Assembly: GCA_037893225.1 (NCBI GenBank)
Contig: JAZGUH010000554.1
Location: forward strand, 1 to 64,000
Reading direction: 5' to 3'
Source: Hippasteria phrygiana
Taxonomy: Eukaryota; Echinodermata; Asteroidea; Valvatida; Goniasteridae
DNA length: 64,000 nucleotides
Shown here: piece by piece, positions 31,031 through 42,204 of the stretch
How the letters are laid out: every line of letters begins with the position of its first letter
Position numbering within the stretch: position 1 is the first letter of the stretch
Translations under genes and position numbers: made by a program
The notes under the pieces: model-generated
Told to the model about the DNA's origin: nothing
Seen by the model: only the letters and a program-made list of their open reading frames with translations
Database searches by the model: none

Positions 31031-31874
31031 CTTTAGTTGCCAACCTTTACGGATATGATAAGGTATGATATAGCTTGGTAATGATCGAAAAATATAAACC
31101 CTTGTGGTTTGTTTGACGAAAAATTGAATGATTAGTTTCATGTGTGTCAGCTTACTGTTTATAAAGATAGTACCAGCACCAATCCTCCTGAGAAATATTT
31201 CACAACTTTTACACACAAATTATCCCCATTTTTCCATGCCCTGAGAGCCTCACAAACAGTCTAGTCAAAACACAGATAGTAAACTTTCATAATGACTCAC
31301 CAGCCGATGTCAAACTATTAAGTATTCCTGGCTATTAACCGTGTGATTTCCCCAGTGGAATTGATGTGTCAACGCAAACTTCAGGATTGCGGGCAAAACC
31401 AGAAGCATGGGTGTCCCTTCACAGTAGACAGACTTGTTTGTTGTTCCTGAGCAAGCACAGATTCACATGAAATCTCACACCATTCTGCTTCAGAATAATG
31501 TTAATTAATCCTAAAGGAATTTAACAAGTATGTTAGATAATTATTCCATGAACAAATTCCACACAATAAACTATCAACGTATCTTCGGGCTGCTCCCGAC
31601 TAACTGAAGTGTCGACTCACCCACTTTGCAAGACATCTGCCTACGCGCACCATTAAATGTAAAGCCCGCCCTCTATTGACCCATCAACTATTTCGGATTA
31701 TGGAGAAATAAATTGTATTACATCACAGTTAAATCACACAAAAAGACATGTATGAACACTGTCTTGCAACTGTCTTGTCAGCTCTACCAATGCTATATCA
31801 TACATGTACCTTTAATGATTAAGTTGGAAATAATACTTATATATCTCATCTTTTTACTTCTCTTTTGCTTCAAG

Positions 31875-31948
31875 ATTTACGTGTGTTCTGGATGGCTCCA
31901 CTTACAGAGCTGTTACTCACGACACCGTGACAACCGTTTCAACACCAA
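31875..31948 (+). CDS. Receptor exon 8: Ig-like domain 1, C-terminal part
   Basis: A 74-bp phase 2-1 exon follows tgcttcaag and precedes gtaatt. It encodes RFTCVLDGSTYRA then VTHDTVTTVST. This supplies the second Ig cysteine (F-T-C) and strand G of the domain begun in exon 7. The exon is too short to find by open-frame length. It rests on splice sites, phase, and completion of the Ig fold. An intron inside an Ig domain just before the F-T-C strand is unusual next to the phase 1-1 Ig exon 10. Confidence 0.72.
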
Positions 31949-33340
31949 GTAATTGCCCACTTCTTTTATAGTTCATACTTTGTATTCAACAATCCTTGGA
32001 CGACCTAAAGTTGGGAAGATCCGGGGTCCTATCAAAATGTTTGGCCATGACTTTAGACATCTGCACCATATCACGGTTTGGCTGATTTAAATCACGTTAA
32101 TTTAAATTGGCCAACCCTAATGTGGAAAGGCATCCGGTATGGCTGATTTAAATCAAAGTTCATTTAATGCAGCAATCAATGGGAATCTTGAACCTACCCT
32201 CCTTAAGAGTCGTCAAGCATTCGGCACCATCTCGACGTCGAATCTTGAGGTCTGAAAAATATTGGCATGATAAATCTTTGACGTGTTTTTTTTAGACATG
32301 ATGAATCTTTGAAGTTTTTTATTTGGCTATGGTGAATCTTCGTCGAATTTTATTCAAAAGTGGTGAAGCGTCGTCAAGTACAAGAAATAGGTTATATCGA
32401 AAGACCGTCGAATATCTTTGACTGGCTGGCCGAACGTACCGCGCGCACGGCCCAGACAAAGCTGAATCGTGGGGTCGAAGGCTGTTTTTAAAGTACTGTA
32501 ATTTCTGTTTTAGGTGTCATATATGGCTGAAACTTGTATTTAATAAAACAATTTTATACCTTTTGTGTGTACATTTTTTTTCGTAAAGACTTCGAATAAC
32601 TTTGTGATGTAGAGTTGAATGGCATAGGAGCGCACGGTGCGATGCCAGCCCGGAACATGTCCCCAGCATTTTTTCACGGCGCCACATTTAAATTATATTT
32701 TTCCCGGAAAACATCATCATAAATCAACCAATCACGTACCAAATTAAAGGGAAGACGTCATCTATTCAATGACTTATGTGCGGTTGCCAACTTTTGATGG
32801 GGGGAGATTTTATAACCGACCAAAAAATGTGTTTTCCTAAAACATGCAGAAATGTCAAATAATTCCAGACCGCGCACACGTCTGATGCAAAATGGGGATA
32901 TTAAATCACTAAATATGGTTTAATCTTGTCGATATGTGCCATTTTTCTAGGTAACAATCGTCTCTGAAGTTGCCCCTCCAACTGAAAAAACGCCGTGCGC
33001 ACACATGTTGCATACATATCTCGCATACATATATTCAACGTCAAATTCTACCTCTTGCATCTTTGATTCTTTTTTTTCCCCTTTGTAGCTCCATGCCTCG
33101 AGTGGCTTTTAGCCTTGTTTGGGGTGAACTTGCATTACAAAAACAAGAACCAAAAAAAGGGAGCACAAAACGTGCAACTCCCCTATCTTGTGTCGCCAGA
33201 TATGTGAAATATTCCATTTGCCTGCTGATGAAAATGTTCCAGGATGGTACAGAGTTCGTAAAGGGATCAAATGACAAAATTAAATACTCTTCATATTATA
33301 TGAGCAGATTATCACAGTGTAGTGTCACACCCCCATACTG
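31949..33340. other. Intron, nothing firmly recognised
   Basis: AT-rich intron between receptor exons 8 and 9. It contains an irregular tract (32215-32420) with repeated gaatctt and gtcgtca motifs, but no defined element or exon. Confidence 0.35.
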
Positions 33341-33344
33341 CCCA

Positions 33345-33382
33345 TCCCCCCCCTCCCCCCCTCCCCCCCCCCCCCCCCCCCC
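33345..33382 (+). repeat. C-rich run
   Basis: C-run interrupted by a few T, about 90 bp upstream of the acceptor of receptor exon 9. Copy length may vary between alleles or be misassembled. Confidence 0.9.
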
Positions 33383-33472
33383 GTGACACCTGTGGGCACG
33401 TGCCCCATGTACATACCCCTCCCATCGTGATAACATATTCTGATATATCCCTAATATTTCATTTTGTTGCAG

Positions 33473-34135
33473 CTGAGGAGTGTGCCAATCTCCTGGATGA
33501 GCTTCGCATGTACCCTGTGAAGTACCCGTATTGCTTTTCCCTCACAGAAGAAACTGCAGAGAGATATGGTTCCAGCAGCCTTTTCTTCAGTGGTTGGCAG
33601 ACTAGTGTGTCAGTTTACCAAATCAGAATTTCCTCGTCACAGTTGTTCCAATTGATACTCAGCCCATTTGTTGAAAGAGGGCAGTGGAGGGTACCCAAAT
33701 TCGTACCTGTTGTACTGGAAATGCGTCTGCAGTATGCAGGCTTTGCACGGAAACGTCGGGGCCTTGATGAGAGACCGTTTGGAGAGATTTACAGGAAGCA
33801 GTACGATCCAGTGTACGTGTCACCGGACTCGGATAGATATTTGACTTTTGACCTGGATCCTCCCCTACCAGCAAACAGAAGCCATGGGTGGGTTGTGAAT
33901 TTCTTTGATCCCAGTTTGCCATTTGTTAGGGAAGGGGAGGAGGGAATCAATATAAATCGGCCCGAGATGCTGTCACTGGAATGCTCGAATGCCACCAACC
34001 CTATCTGCACAGAGAGTCTTGTACGTGACTGGTCGAACGTACTTCAGCAATACAGCGATGCCGGATGTAACACCAGAACCAACAGTCCGTTAATTCTCGA
34101 GTCATACAAACACTGCAGCCGCATTTCCACGGCTG
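33473..34135 (+). CDS. Receptor exon 9: large unrecognised ectodomain module with RKRR
   Basis: A 663-bp single exon, phase 1-1 (acceptor gttgcag, donor gtaagt), encodes about 221 residues. Notable stretches are EECANLLDELRMYP, SLFFSGWQTSVSVYQI, VVLEMRLQYAGF, YLTFDLDPPLPANRS, WVVNFFDPSLPF and SLECSNATNPIC. It has seven cysteines and sites NRS and NAT for glycosylation. R-K-R-R at 33748-33759 is a strong furin-type site near the middle. The mix of beta-strand-like segments and a C-terminal Cys cluster suggests a whole domain in one exon. I do not recognise the family. Confidence 0.85.
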
Positions 34136-34256
34136 GTAAGTAACTATAATGTCTGCATGCCTCTGTCTTGTCTACGGAGCTCCAGAAGTGCCATCTGGCT
34201 TGTTGAAATCCTGGGGTATTTTATCTCAAGATGACAATATCTTATGAATAAGCAGA

Positions 34257-34440
34257 GTTGGAGTCGAGTCCCTGCAAGTCCTTTCACAAGTCCTTTTGCA
34301 AGCCTAGTCGACGTCAGAAGTCCTTTTATAAAGCCGGTCACTATGAACAATGACAAAGGAATGCCTTTGTCAAAGCTCATTTGAATAGCTTGTGATTGGG
34401 ATTAGGACTTGCAGGGACTTGTGATGGACTCGACTACATC
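34257..34440. repeat. Foldback with CAAGTCC arms, copy 2
   Basis: agtcgagtccctgcaagtcc at the left and ggacttgcagggacttgtga plus tggactcgactac at the right are inverted. The interior (aatgacaaaggaatgccttt) is the inverted form of the block in 23225-23480. It starts about 120 bp after receptor exon 9. Confidence 0.65.
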
Positions 34441-34660
34441 TCTGAATAAGATGTGGACACTGTGATAGGATGTATTTCCCAATCTATCTCACTCTCTAAA
34501 CAAAATTTATTCCACGTACAAGCTGTTCCTTAAAGACACTTGAGATGAAATAAATGGGAAAATCTGATCTTTATATCTCTCATTCTCAAGTATGTCTAGA
34601 ACCAGATTTAGTCCTCCTTGTACATGTAATTAGGCAATTTGTCGTCGTTATGCAAGTATG

Positions 34661-35794
34661 CACTGCCAAAACATGTTTTTTTTCTGGGGAGTGACACGAG
34701 AAAACTTTTCTAGTCAGGTTTTCTTGATTAAAGAAAACCTAAATAAAAGGTTTTTCTGGATTTTCTGGATTTCATGAATCAAAATTTTGTAATTTCTCAT
34801 ATGAAAAAAAACAACTTTTTTTCTGGTGTTGTTTTAAAAATGTTCTCATTGGAGATTTTATTTCTTATAGGATTTCTAAAAAGTATTTTCTTGTGAAATT
34901 TTCTTGGGAGTGACACAAAAAAATCTAGTAACTGTTCTTAAATCTAGAAAAAATATAAAACTGTTTTAGAATATCGGTTCTGATTTCTGAACTATATTAA
35001 ATGTAGTATACAACATTTGCAAACAAAAAAAACCAAACAAAACAAAACTACTGAATTATTACGAAATACCATACTAAACTGTAAGTTTCAAGCATCCTGT
35101 AAAATCATGCATGCACCTGGTGTGCTGTTGTTTTCAAGAAAATTGGAAATTTATATAATTTTCCAACGATTGTCGGCCGACAATCGTTGGAAATAGTATA
35201 GTTCCCCGCAACCTGATAATTACCTGACGAAATTGCTCCGTTTTATCTAAGGTCTGGTCAGAAAACAGACAACTAGAACATGTTTTTTCTCTCCATTTTC
35301 CCAGCATCTATGCACACAAAACTTTAAACAGGTCAGTGTTACAGTATTTGCTATTAAACACACTATCCATTTATTTCTGAAAATTACAGCAAAAGCAAAT
35401 GGTGAAAACTACATGTACCTCTAAGAAATATTTTTGTGGATGCAAACAAATTATTTCTTAAAATTAAATCTTTTCAAATCTGAAAACAAGTTCATACAGG
35501 TGATCAAGAAAATGTTTCTTGTGCTAAGAAAAACTTTCCTGCTTATTAAGATATTCACTTTTTGTATTGTTTGAAATCAAGTTCTCACTAAAGAAAAAAT
35601 ATTCTTGAAACCGGAAATTGACTAAGAACATAAAAGAACTCACGTAAGAACAATTTCCTTAATATTTTACATATCCAAAATTGTAGGAATTCTTTTTGGG
35701 AAGTCAAGGTTCTCTTATGACATTTTTCAGAACAAGAATTATATTCTTTATTCAAGAATATTTTTCTTGCTTAAGAAATTTATTTTTGGCAGTG
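34661..35794. mobile_element. Large foldback with CACTGCCAAAA ends
   Basis: cactgccaaaa at the left and tttttggcagtg at the right are inverted. Both arms are rich in AAGAAAATTTTCTT and ATTTCTTG motifs. An inner segment (35000-35420) holds a separate repeat shared with 39475-39800 and 47090-47220. A truncated relative starts at 51829. No transposase frame. Confidence 0.65.
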
Positions 35795-35799
35795 TGATG

Positions 35800-36440
35800 A
35801 CAGCCATCTTCACCCTTTGCGTACGGATGACGTCTGTGGACGCAAAAAAAAGGTGTCACCAAGCCGGATATGCCATTGGCCGCCGTTTGTGCAGTTTCAA
35901 TCCATTGTTGGATTATTGTTTATGTCATGCTTGACTGCACAAACACATTGCAGCGGTTCGATTTGGCTGCCAGAACCGCTGCAGCACCCTGACGTCTCCC
36001 GTAAAATAACATGCCCTAGGGGTTAACCAGTTCGCGTCGGAGGATGTGTTAACACGATCTGGCTGCTTTTATACACGGGTACGGCTGACGGGTTAAAACG
36101 TCAAGCTTGCCTCGACTCACCTCCAGGTGAAGTCTCAACACGCTAATACCTCATTTGTTTTGTACACACACACAAAGTCCGAGAAGTCTGTGGAGGCGGA
36201 CCGTGTGTTGAACTTGAACTTGGCTGCTGTGCACGGCCTGTTGTTCTACGCTCCGGTGGTCGCACCCGGAGTATTGAAATATATGGGGTTTCGGCAAGAA
36301 ATATTTTACAAATACTGTTGAAATGACTCTTGCAAATCAGTATTTGTGGCGTTTGGCTGTATATCAGAAGTTGGCTGCTATATTTTGCCGTTTTTGAAAA
36401 TAAAAATTTTCGGCAAAAATAATCCCGGAGCGAACTGGTT
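35800..36440. repeat. Decayed relative of the TTAACCCCTTG foldback
   Basis: ccctttgcgtacggatgacg, gccgccgtttgtgcagtttc, ttgttggattattg and cttgactgcacaa match 29943-30170 in order, followed by longer extra sequence with gaactggttaa near 36435. Probably an older, larger copy. Confidence 0.5.
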
Positions 36441-36602
36441 AAAGCTGCTATGCCCATGGTCTGAGTATTTAAATTCAACGGATTTCCCCGAATGAATTAT
36501 GGAACAATATTGTATTTTTGAACCAAAAACTACTGCAATATGCTCAGTATGTGGTCTCTCCATTTTATTATTTGCTGTGTGCGAGGATTGCCCGATAACA
36601 CT

Positions 36603-36866
36603 GTAAAGGCCGGTCGCACGATGGTGAATATGCCGGATGCTGATGGTCGCCGGACGCTGAAGCCTGTTTTAGGCAGTTTATAGTCACCGCGTGCATTCGT
36701 GATAAAGCATGCAGTATAAGTAATGCGCGCAACATACGCGTAATGTGCACCAAATTTGATAAAGCTAGTTATTTGGGATAAAATTGCTGACGTATCGCAT
36801 GGCATGTTACGCAAATGCCCATTCTGATTTAATTTAACACGTGCGCGTTGTGCGACCACCTTTTGC
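36603..36866. repeat. Foldback with GGTCGCAC ends
   Basis: aaaggccggtcgcacga at the left and cgttgtgcgaccaccttt at the right are inverted. Sequence beyond the right end (36850-36960) matches 52070-52175, so the family has a longer form. Confidence 0.6.
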
Positions 36867-37349
36867 ATTTACATGCACACGTTAGGTCACGCAGGTCATT
36901 CGGGATAAAATGTCATTGTGCACACAGTTGAAATACCGAACTGGCTTATTGTTAAATGTGACAATCACGCATTGGAAAAAAGAAGAAATAGAAGCAAGTT
37001 AAATAGCAAGTTTTATAAAAAGATCAATCAATTTGAGGGAATTTCCTTTAAATAGCTTCCTCAGCTTCAAGAACCGGACCAAGACTGTGTTTCCTTAGTT
37101 TCTAGAAGCAGGTAGAACTAGGTTTTTTGCTTTTATATTCATGACATATTAAAATGTGGACACCGTTAGGCCTTTGATAAACAATATTTGGAACCCATGG
37201 GTGCATTGTTTTCAGTTTATTCCACATTGCATTTAACTCGATGACACATTGCTTGTTGCAATACTTCAGTAACCTCTGAAGATAGATGGGTTTGAGTTGG
37301 AAATTTGGTCTTTCATGTGATTGGAAGCTTTGTTTGAAAAAGCTCCATC

Positions 37350-37575
37350 TATTCACAACACTCCCATTTAAGAATAATATAGTTAACTTAAAACATGAAT
37401 GGATTGAGCACATCGACGTGAACCGGGCAGGTGGTCTTTTTCAAACTGTGGCAATTGACGTCCGTATTCAAGAGGTTAACTGGAATTTTTTTTAAGTGAT
37501 GAACTAGTTGATATGGGTTCAACGTTAAGTTGGAAGATGGTCTCTCTAGGTGCAAACGAATATGGCACACTGTAA
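37350..37575. repeat. Fragment of AAACATGAATGGATTGA family
   Basis: aaaacatgaatggattgagc plus acat-gacg, then ggtggtctttttcaaac, recurs at 56625-56710 and, inverted, at 63000-63105. It lies about 60 bp before receptor exon 10. Termini not determined. Confidence 0.5.
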
Positions 37576-37636
37576 TATGAATTGTCCAAACTGATTGTGT
37601 TTTCTCTATACCTTTCCGTATTGGTATCTTACATAG

Positions 37637-37921
37637 GTCCGCAGTTGGTGATATCGCCTTTGTCAGTTGATTACAGCCGACAACCAGTCATCGGTGACAT
37701 CGCCGTGACGCTTGACTGCTACATGGAAAATGCTATAGAGTATCGCTGGTACCAGACGGCCCCTGCTACCAAGGAATCTTTTATCAAGACTGGAAACCAG
37801 TTGGGATTTTATTCTAGAACACAGTTGTCAGCCCAAGGGGCTTACATCTGTGAAGGTGTTGCTGGCAGACCGTTCGAAAATGTGACAGTACGGACGGAAC
37901 CGGCAACCTTTACTTTCGCAG
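37637..37921 (+). CDS. Receptor exon 10: Ig-like domain 2
   Basis: A 285-bp phase 1-1 exon (acceptor acatag, donor gtcagc) encodes a complete Ig domain. Strand B is DIAVTLDCYM, the core Trp is in YRWYQ, and strand F is the classic SAQGAYICEG. It ends with ENVTVRTEPATFTF, which carries a possible glycosylation site. The module lies directly before the SEA domain, as an Ig-SEA pair. An alternative acceptor at gcag (37641-37644) would shift the frame and is not used. Confidence 0.88.
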
Positions 37922-38339
37922 GTCAGCCAAAACATTGTTTCTATTAATTGTTTCTTCTTGATACTGGGTGTCCTATTCAGTGCTAACAAAAGCACTGATA
38001 TTCTATGGGTCCCAGAGGGGGGAAAATGACAAACGGTTATTAATCACTTATCGACTACATGTATATTAGATTAATATTATTGTACAATAGTAAGTGAACA
38101 TTACTTAAAAACAGTTTCAAACTTTAAAATTGCTAAAAACATTAAAACATAAAGGTACTTGTAAGTAGGTCAGTCAGTACAGTCTGTCATGAACAGTTGA
38201 TTATAAATTAGTCAATCAGTCATCCACAATTAGTCAATCAGTCTGTTGGTCGGTTCAGTGTACAGAGTTAAATTTGGGTCAACCGATATCAATTTAACAA
38301 TCTTGTAAGAAATACTATACTTCTTAAATTTGGAAATAC

Positions 38340-39150
38340 AGAGCTGCCACCCGGTACGGATTTTCCATATTTCAAATTTGGGTTAAAAAATATGGATTTT
38401 GGGAAATCCGACTATAATAATCAGCCATGTGAAATTTTCCCCGTTTTCTGCACTTTTCGTCTCCCTGCTATGCTTTTTTTTCCCGTCCGCACACGTACAT
38501 TTCGTTCCTTGGTCAGCGCGGCACGGACAAGTTTTAAGTCGCTGAATCCATCTCTGAATCACTTGGTATAGACAAATATCGTATACGTCTTGCCGATGTT
38601 CGGCTAGGAGTACGTGCGCATGCAGCAAAGCATGGAATCATATGCAAAAAAAACTTTTGAGCATGCGTATTATACAAAGCGAGTTCGTTGTTTGGGGTCT
38701 TTAAATCATGCAACACCAAAATTCATAGTCGGGTTCTGTCTGCATGTAGTGAAGAATGCCCGCATTCTTACATTACATGCAGTGGCAAAATGATTTTGGA
38801 AGCTCATGAGGATAGTCATCTGTTTCAATCAAAACTTTCGACAAATTGCGACAAGAAGTGGACCAGTGGTTGAGTGTAGAGTGTGGGATAAATGGATAAG
38901 TGGATAATTCTACGTGTGGCCACCCTGTTACGGTAACTCACCGTGCATGTATGTACATGTACGGCATGGAATACTTAATCTGCTGTTAATCATGCATGTT
39001 ATTTTAGTATGTTCATTATTTGTTCTGAATAGAACAAAGGATGCAACTTTACCTTTGAAAATATAGAAAATAATGAAACGTCCTTCCAGCGTGTGGGTTT
39101 GTTAAACCATTGCCGTTACGGTGGTGCATGTGGACTATCGGGTAAATTTC
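38340..39150. mobile_element. Decayed DNA-transposon family, copy 2
   Basis: Blocks matching 16550-17400 in the same order and orientation, with about 10-20 percent differences by eye. The left end cagagctgccacc is inverted to the right end motif ggttggcagctctg of copy 1. A third end with cagagctgccc is near 50812. No intact frame. Confidence 0.55.
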
Positions 39151-39154
39151 ATGA

Positions 39155-39192
39155 AAAATAACGGGGGGAGGGGGGAAGGGGGGGGGGGGGGC
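39155..39192 (+). repeat. G-rich run
   Basis: Runs of 6, 6 and 14 G, with the sequence after it (39205-39330) matching the tail of the SINE at 2436-2660. Confidence 0.8.
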
Positions 39193-39469
39193 AGCTTGAA
39201 CACACATGGGGAATCAACTTTTTTCTCCCCTGTCCTTTCTTTTTTGTTTTTCTCTCAAAAAGGGTTCTTTTTCTAATTCTTGGTTTTGAAGAATTTTTTT
39301 AAGAGAAAAAGTCGGCAAACCTTTATAGATATTAACCAATGATCAGAAAAGCCTGCCGGCAAAACATCTTTCAGAGCGTTTGGCTGTTGCAAATTGCCAG
39401 CCAAATATCCACTGCTTTAAAGGTACATGTACGTAGTGTACATGATTGGTAATCCTCCAATTTTTTTTT

Positions 39470-39810
39470 TACTGAATTATTACGAAATAACTTACTAGAC
39501 TGTAAGTTAATAGTAATCTCAATCATCCTGTGAAATTATGGCACCAGGTGTGCTGTCGTTGTCAAGAAAAGTGGAAATATATATCGTTTTTCAACGATTT
39601 CCAGCTGGAATTCGTTGGAAAACTGCCCTGTAGCCTTTAGTCAAGGCGCGCGTGGCTAACATGCTGGCCTCTCGTTTTTTTTTCTCCGTCCAACAATGCA
39701 AAACTTTGAACAGGTCAGTGAAACGATATTTCCAAAAAAATACTCACCCCCAAATCTGCCCATTTCTGAAAATTGCAACAATGACCAATCATGTACACTA
39801 CCTTTTGAGA
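39470..39810. repeat. Dispersed repeat shared with 35050-35420 and 47090-47220
   Basis: Common blocks: ctgaattattacgaaata, accaggtgtgctgtcgttgt-like, ttcaacgattt ... cgttggaaa, aaaactttgaacaggtcagt, tttctgaaaattgcaac. It is non-coding and diverged. Confidence 0.55.
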
Positions 39811-40196
39811 TTGACTGGGAGCTGATTTTTAAACTGAGGCAATTTGAAGAGAGGGGACAGCAGTCTGTACAGTCTCACCAGTCATGAACTACATGTACAT
39901 GTACATGTATTATCACTTCATATCATTGCTACATGTAATTCCCTTGATAAGCATGGTTACAAAAGCATTGACTATGTTCAGACAGCGCTTTTAATAGCTA
40001 AAATGGTAAAAGTTAAAACAGTCGCTCACCACAGGTGGCCGGTCAGACACCGTTTGAAGTATAGCAAGGTCACATAGAACTTCTGCCATTTACATAAAGT
40101 GCGCGCTAGTTTGTGTAGACAAAAAGCATGCCACAAAAAGTTACATAACACCAGGTCAACTGCGCTGGCTAAAACAGGAAGCGTGTTAGCTAAAAC

Positions 40197-40497
40197 TGTT
40201 TCAAAGTGAACAAAGAAACTGGCAGGAGCGGGATTCGAACCTGCGACCTCCGGGTTACCGTACCGGCGCTCTACCAACTGAGCTATCTTGCCCTATGTTG
40301 GCGGTCTCCCAAATTGTCAGTATCTTTGTTCGGGTGAGCGCTAGTCAGAAGTCATAAACCCAGAATGCCGTATAGCCAGGGATCACACCTAATTTTACGA
40401 TACAACCTGGGAAGCGACATTGTGGGGATCACTCAATGAGGATACGACTTTTTAATTTATAATTCTTCAAACAATCCACCAGGGAAACTGACTAAGT
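40197..40497 (-). repeat. tRNA-containing repeat unit F
   Basis: A well-preserved - strand copy, core 40221-40292. The core folds as a 72-nt cloverleaf: 7-bp acceptor stem with one mismatch, D arm GCTC/GAGC, anticodon arm CCGGT/CCCGG with loop ACGGTAA (would read GGT), variable AGGTC, and T arm with TTCGAAT. Position 33 is C where tRNAs have U, and there is no T-run terminator directly after, so function as a tRNA is doubtful. It faces unit G across a 5-bp centre. Confidence 0.8.
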
Positions 40498-40502
40498 TTG
40501 AA

Positions 40503-40826
40503 TACAGTATCCTCAAGTCGTATCCTCATTGAGTGATTCCCACAATGTCGCTTCCCAGGTTGTATCGTAAAATTGGGCGTGATCCCTGGCTATACGGCAT
40601 TCTGGGTTTATGACTTCTGACTAGCGCCCACCTGAACAAAGATACTGACAATTTGGGAGACCGCCAACATACATGTAGGGCAAGATAGCTCAGTTGGTAG
40701 AGCGCCGGTACGGTAACCCGGAGGTCGCAGGTTCGAATCCCGCTCCTGCCAGTTTCTTTGTTCACTTTGAAAATGTATTCAAATTTACCTAGTCAGTTTC
40801 CCTTGTGGATTGTTTGAAGAATTAGC
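40503..40826 (+). repeat. tRNA-containing repeat unit G
   Basis: A + strand copy, core 40679-40750, nearly identical to unit F in the tRNA part. A 7-base insertion (acatgta) lies just before the core. F and G together make a foldback of about 300 bp per arm, with their upstream regions at the centre and their 3' tails outside. Confidence 0.8.
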
Positions 40827-40942
40827 TAAAACTGTTCAGACATTGTACTAGAAGATCAAACCATTCTGGTTTAGCGCTTAAACCCTCCCTCCGAGGCATT
40901 TTAAATCACTGTTTTAGCAGCGAGATAAACCCGATTCGGTGT

Positions 40943-41525
40943 TAGGGGTGTGCATTTACGGGTATTAAAAGAACCGGGTACCCGATTGAAAAAAATATGG
41001 GTACCCGGGTACCCTTTAAAGAAACCCAACCCCGGAAGTTGTAATCATATCTTTCTCTGAGATTTAAAAAGTCAGAATTCAGTTTAAATTCTGAAAATCT
41101 ACAGTCATGCCTGTCCAGTAACATGGTCACTTCTCCACCTTTGTGTGAGCCGGCACGAGCAGTGCACTGGCATCATCACAAAAGACTTGTCCGGAAGCTT
41201 TATACAGTTGTATTTATTGTCGATTGAGGCATGCTATTATGTCTCGTCGAGGCTCTTATCCATACCCAGACTGCAAAAACCAGGACCAGTAAATTCCCTT
41301 TATTGTCAACTCTACGTGAGCTTCATAAACATGAAATCTGTGCTGTTTTCCCACATAGTCTGGTTTTATTTTTGAAATAACATTCAAAACCTTTTATTTT
41401 TTATTGTCTGGGAAGTAACTATGCGATAATGTAAAGTTATACGGGTACTCGTTTCCACAATCTGGAACCGGTTCCTGACATGAACGGTCGGGTACTCAGG
41501 TACCCGGTTCTGATGCACACCCCTG
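40943..41525. mobile_element. Non-autonomous hAT-like transposon 3 with near-perfect TSD
   Basis: Ends TAGGGGTGTGCAT and, inverted, CAGGGGTGTGCAT. The flanking 8-mers are TTCGGTGT (40935-40942) and TTCGATGT (41526-41533), one mismatch. Arms carry GGGTACCCGG palindromes. Length 583 bp, no transposase. Fragments of the family lie at 6887-6985, 58420-58500 and 61690-61790. Confidence 0.75.
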
Positions 41526-41674
41526 TTCGATGTTACTGTAAAAACCATTCAGACACCGTTTTAGCAGAAAAGTTATACCAAATAGAGTTCAACTTGTGTT
41601 TTAAGGGAATTTGAAAATGTGTCTGAACGTACCAACATGTGCATCATGCTGTTCATTATTTATTTAATTAATTA

Positions 41675-42058
41675 ATTAAAACCCTAACTCCCTACATCAT
41701 TCCCCCCCATGTAACCTGAATCCTCCAACATCCTCTGATTTCAAAGTGTTAAAACTCCATATAACCTGAATCCTCCAAAATCCTCTGATGGGGACCATAG
41801 CATGAATCCTCCAAAATCCTCCAGGTTTTTTGTGCATACCCCTAGTAACCTCAATTCTCCAAAATCCTCATGTATCACATTGAGCCTGATAACCTGGATC
41901 CTCCATATATATTCCTGCAGGGGCAAAAACTCCTACATGTAGTAACCTCAATCCTGCAAAATCCTCCGATGCATCAACTTCCAAGTGCCCTCAATCCTCC
42001 AAATTCCTCCATTTTGCAAAGAGGATTTTGGAGGATTTGGGAAGGTTAGGGTTTTAAT
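41675..42058. repeat. Foldback with ATTAAAACCCTAAC ends
   Basis: The 14-bp ends are perfectly inverted. The interior is a degenerate tandem array of AATCCTCCAAAATCCTC units with its complement at the right arm (gaggattttggaggatttgg). It ends only about 34 bp before receptor exon 11, so it lies in the acceptor region. Confidence 0.75.
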
Positions 42059-42091
42059 ATCAAATAATTAATTTCAAATTGCACACCATAG

Positions 42092-42204
42092 ATGTAACAA
42101 CTTTCAAAGGGACAATGACACTACTCAATCGCAGTTACACTGATGACCTGGCTGATGATCAAACTAGAGCTTATTGGCTACTACAGAGTGACGTTCAAAA
42201 CAGC
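42092..42204 (+). CDS. Receptor exon 11: SEA domain, N-terminal part
   Basis: A 113-bp phase 1-0 exon (acceptor accatag, donor gtaagt) encodes the first strand and helix of an SEA domain: VTTFKGTMTLLNRSYTDDL, then AYWLLQSDVQNS. The pattern F-x-G-x-hydrophobic, N-x-x-Y, then a charged helix is typical of SEA. NRS is a possible glycosylation site. It joins exon 12 in phase 0, where the second helix continues with LYSATSTLYEEL. The exon lies just 3' of an intronic foldback (41675-42058). Confidence 0.82.

Noticed and set aside
34661..35794. Autonomous transposon
   Set aside because: Inverted ends are clear, but there is no transposase frame; AT-rich foldback only.
40679..40750. Working tRNA gene (anticodon GGT)
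   Set aside because: The core belongs to a multi-copy repeat, has C at position 33, stem mismatches and no clear terminator.
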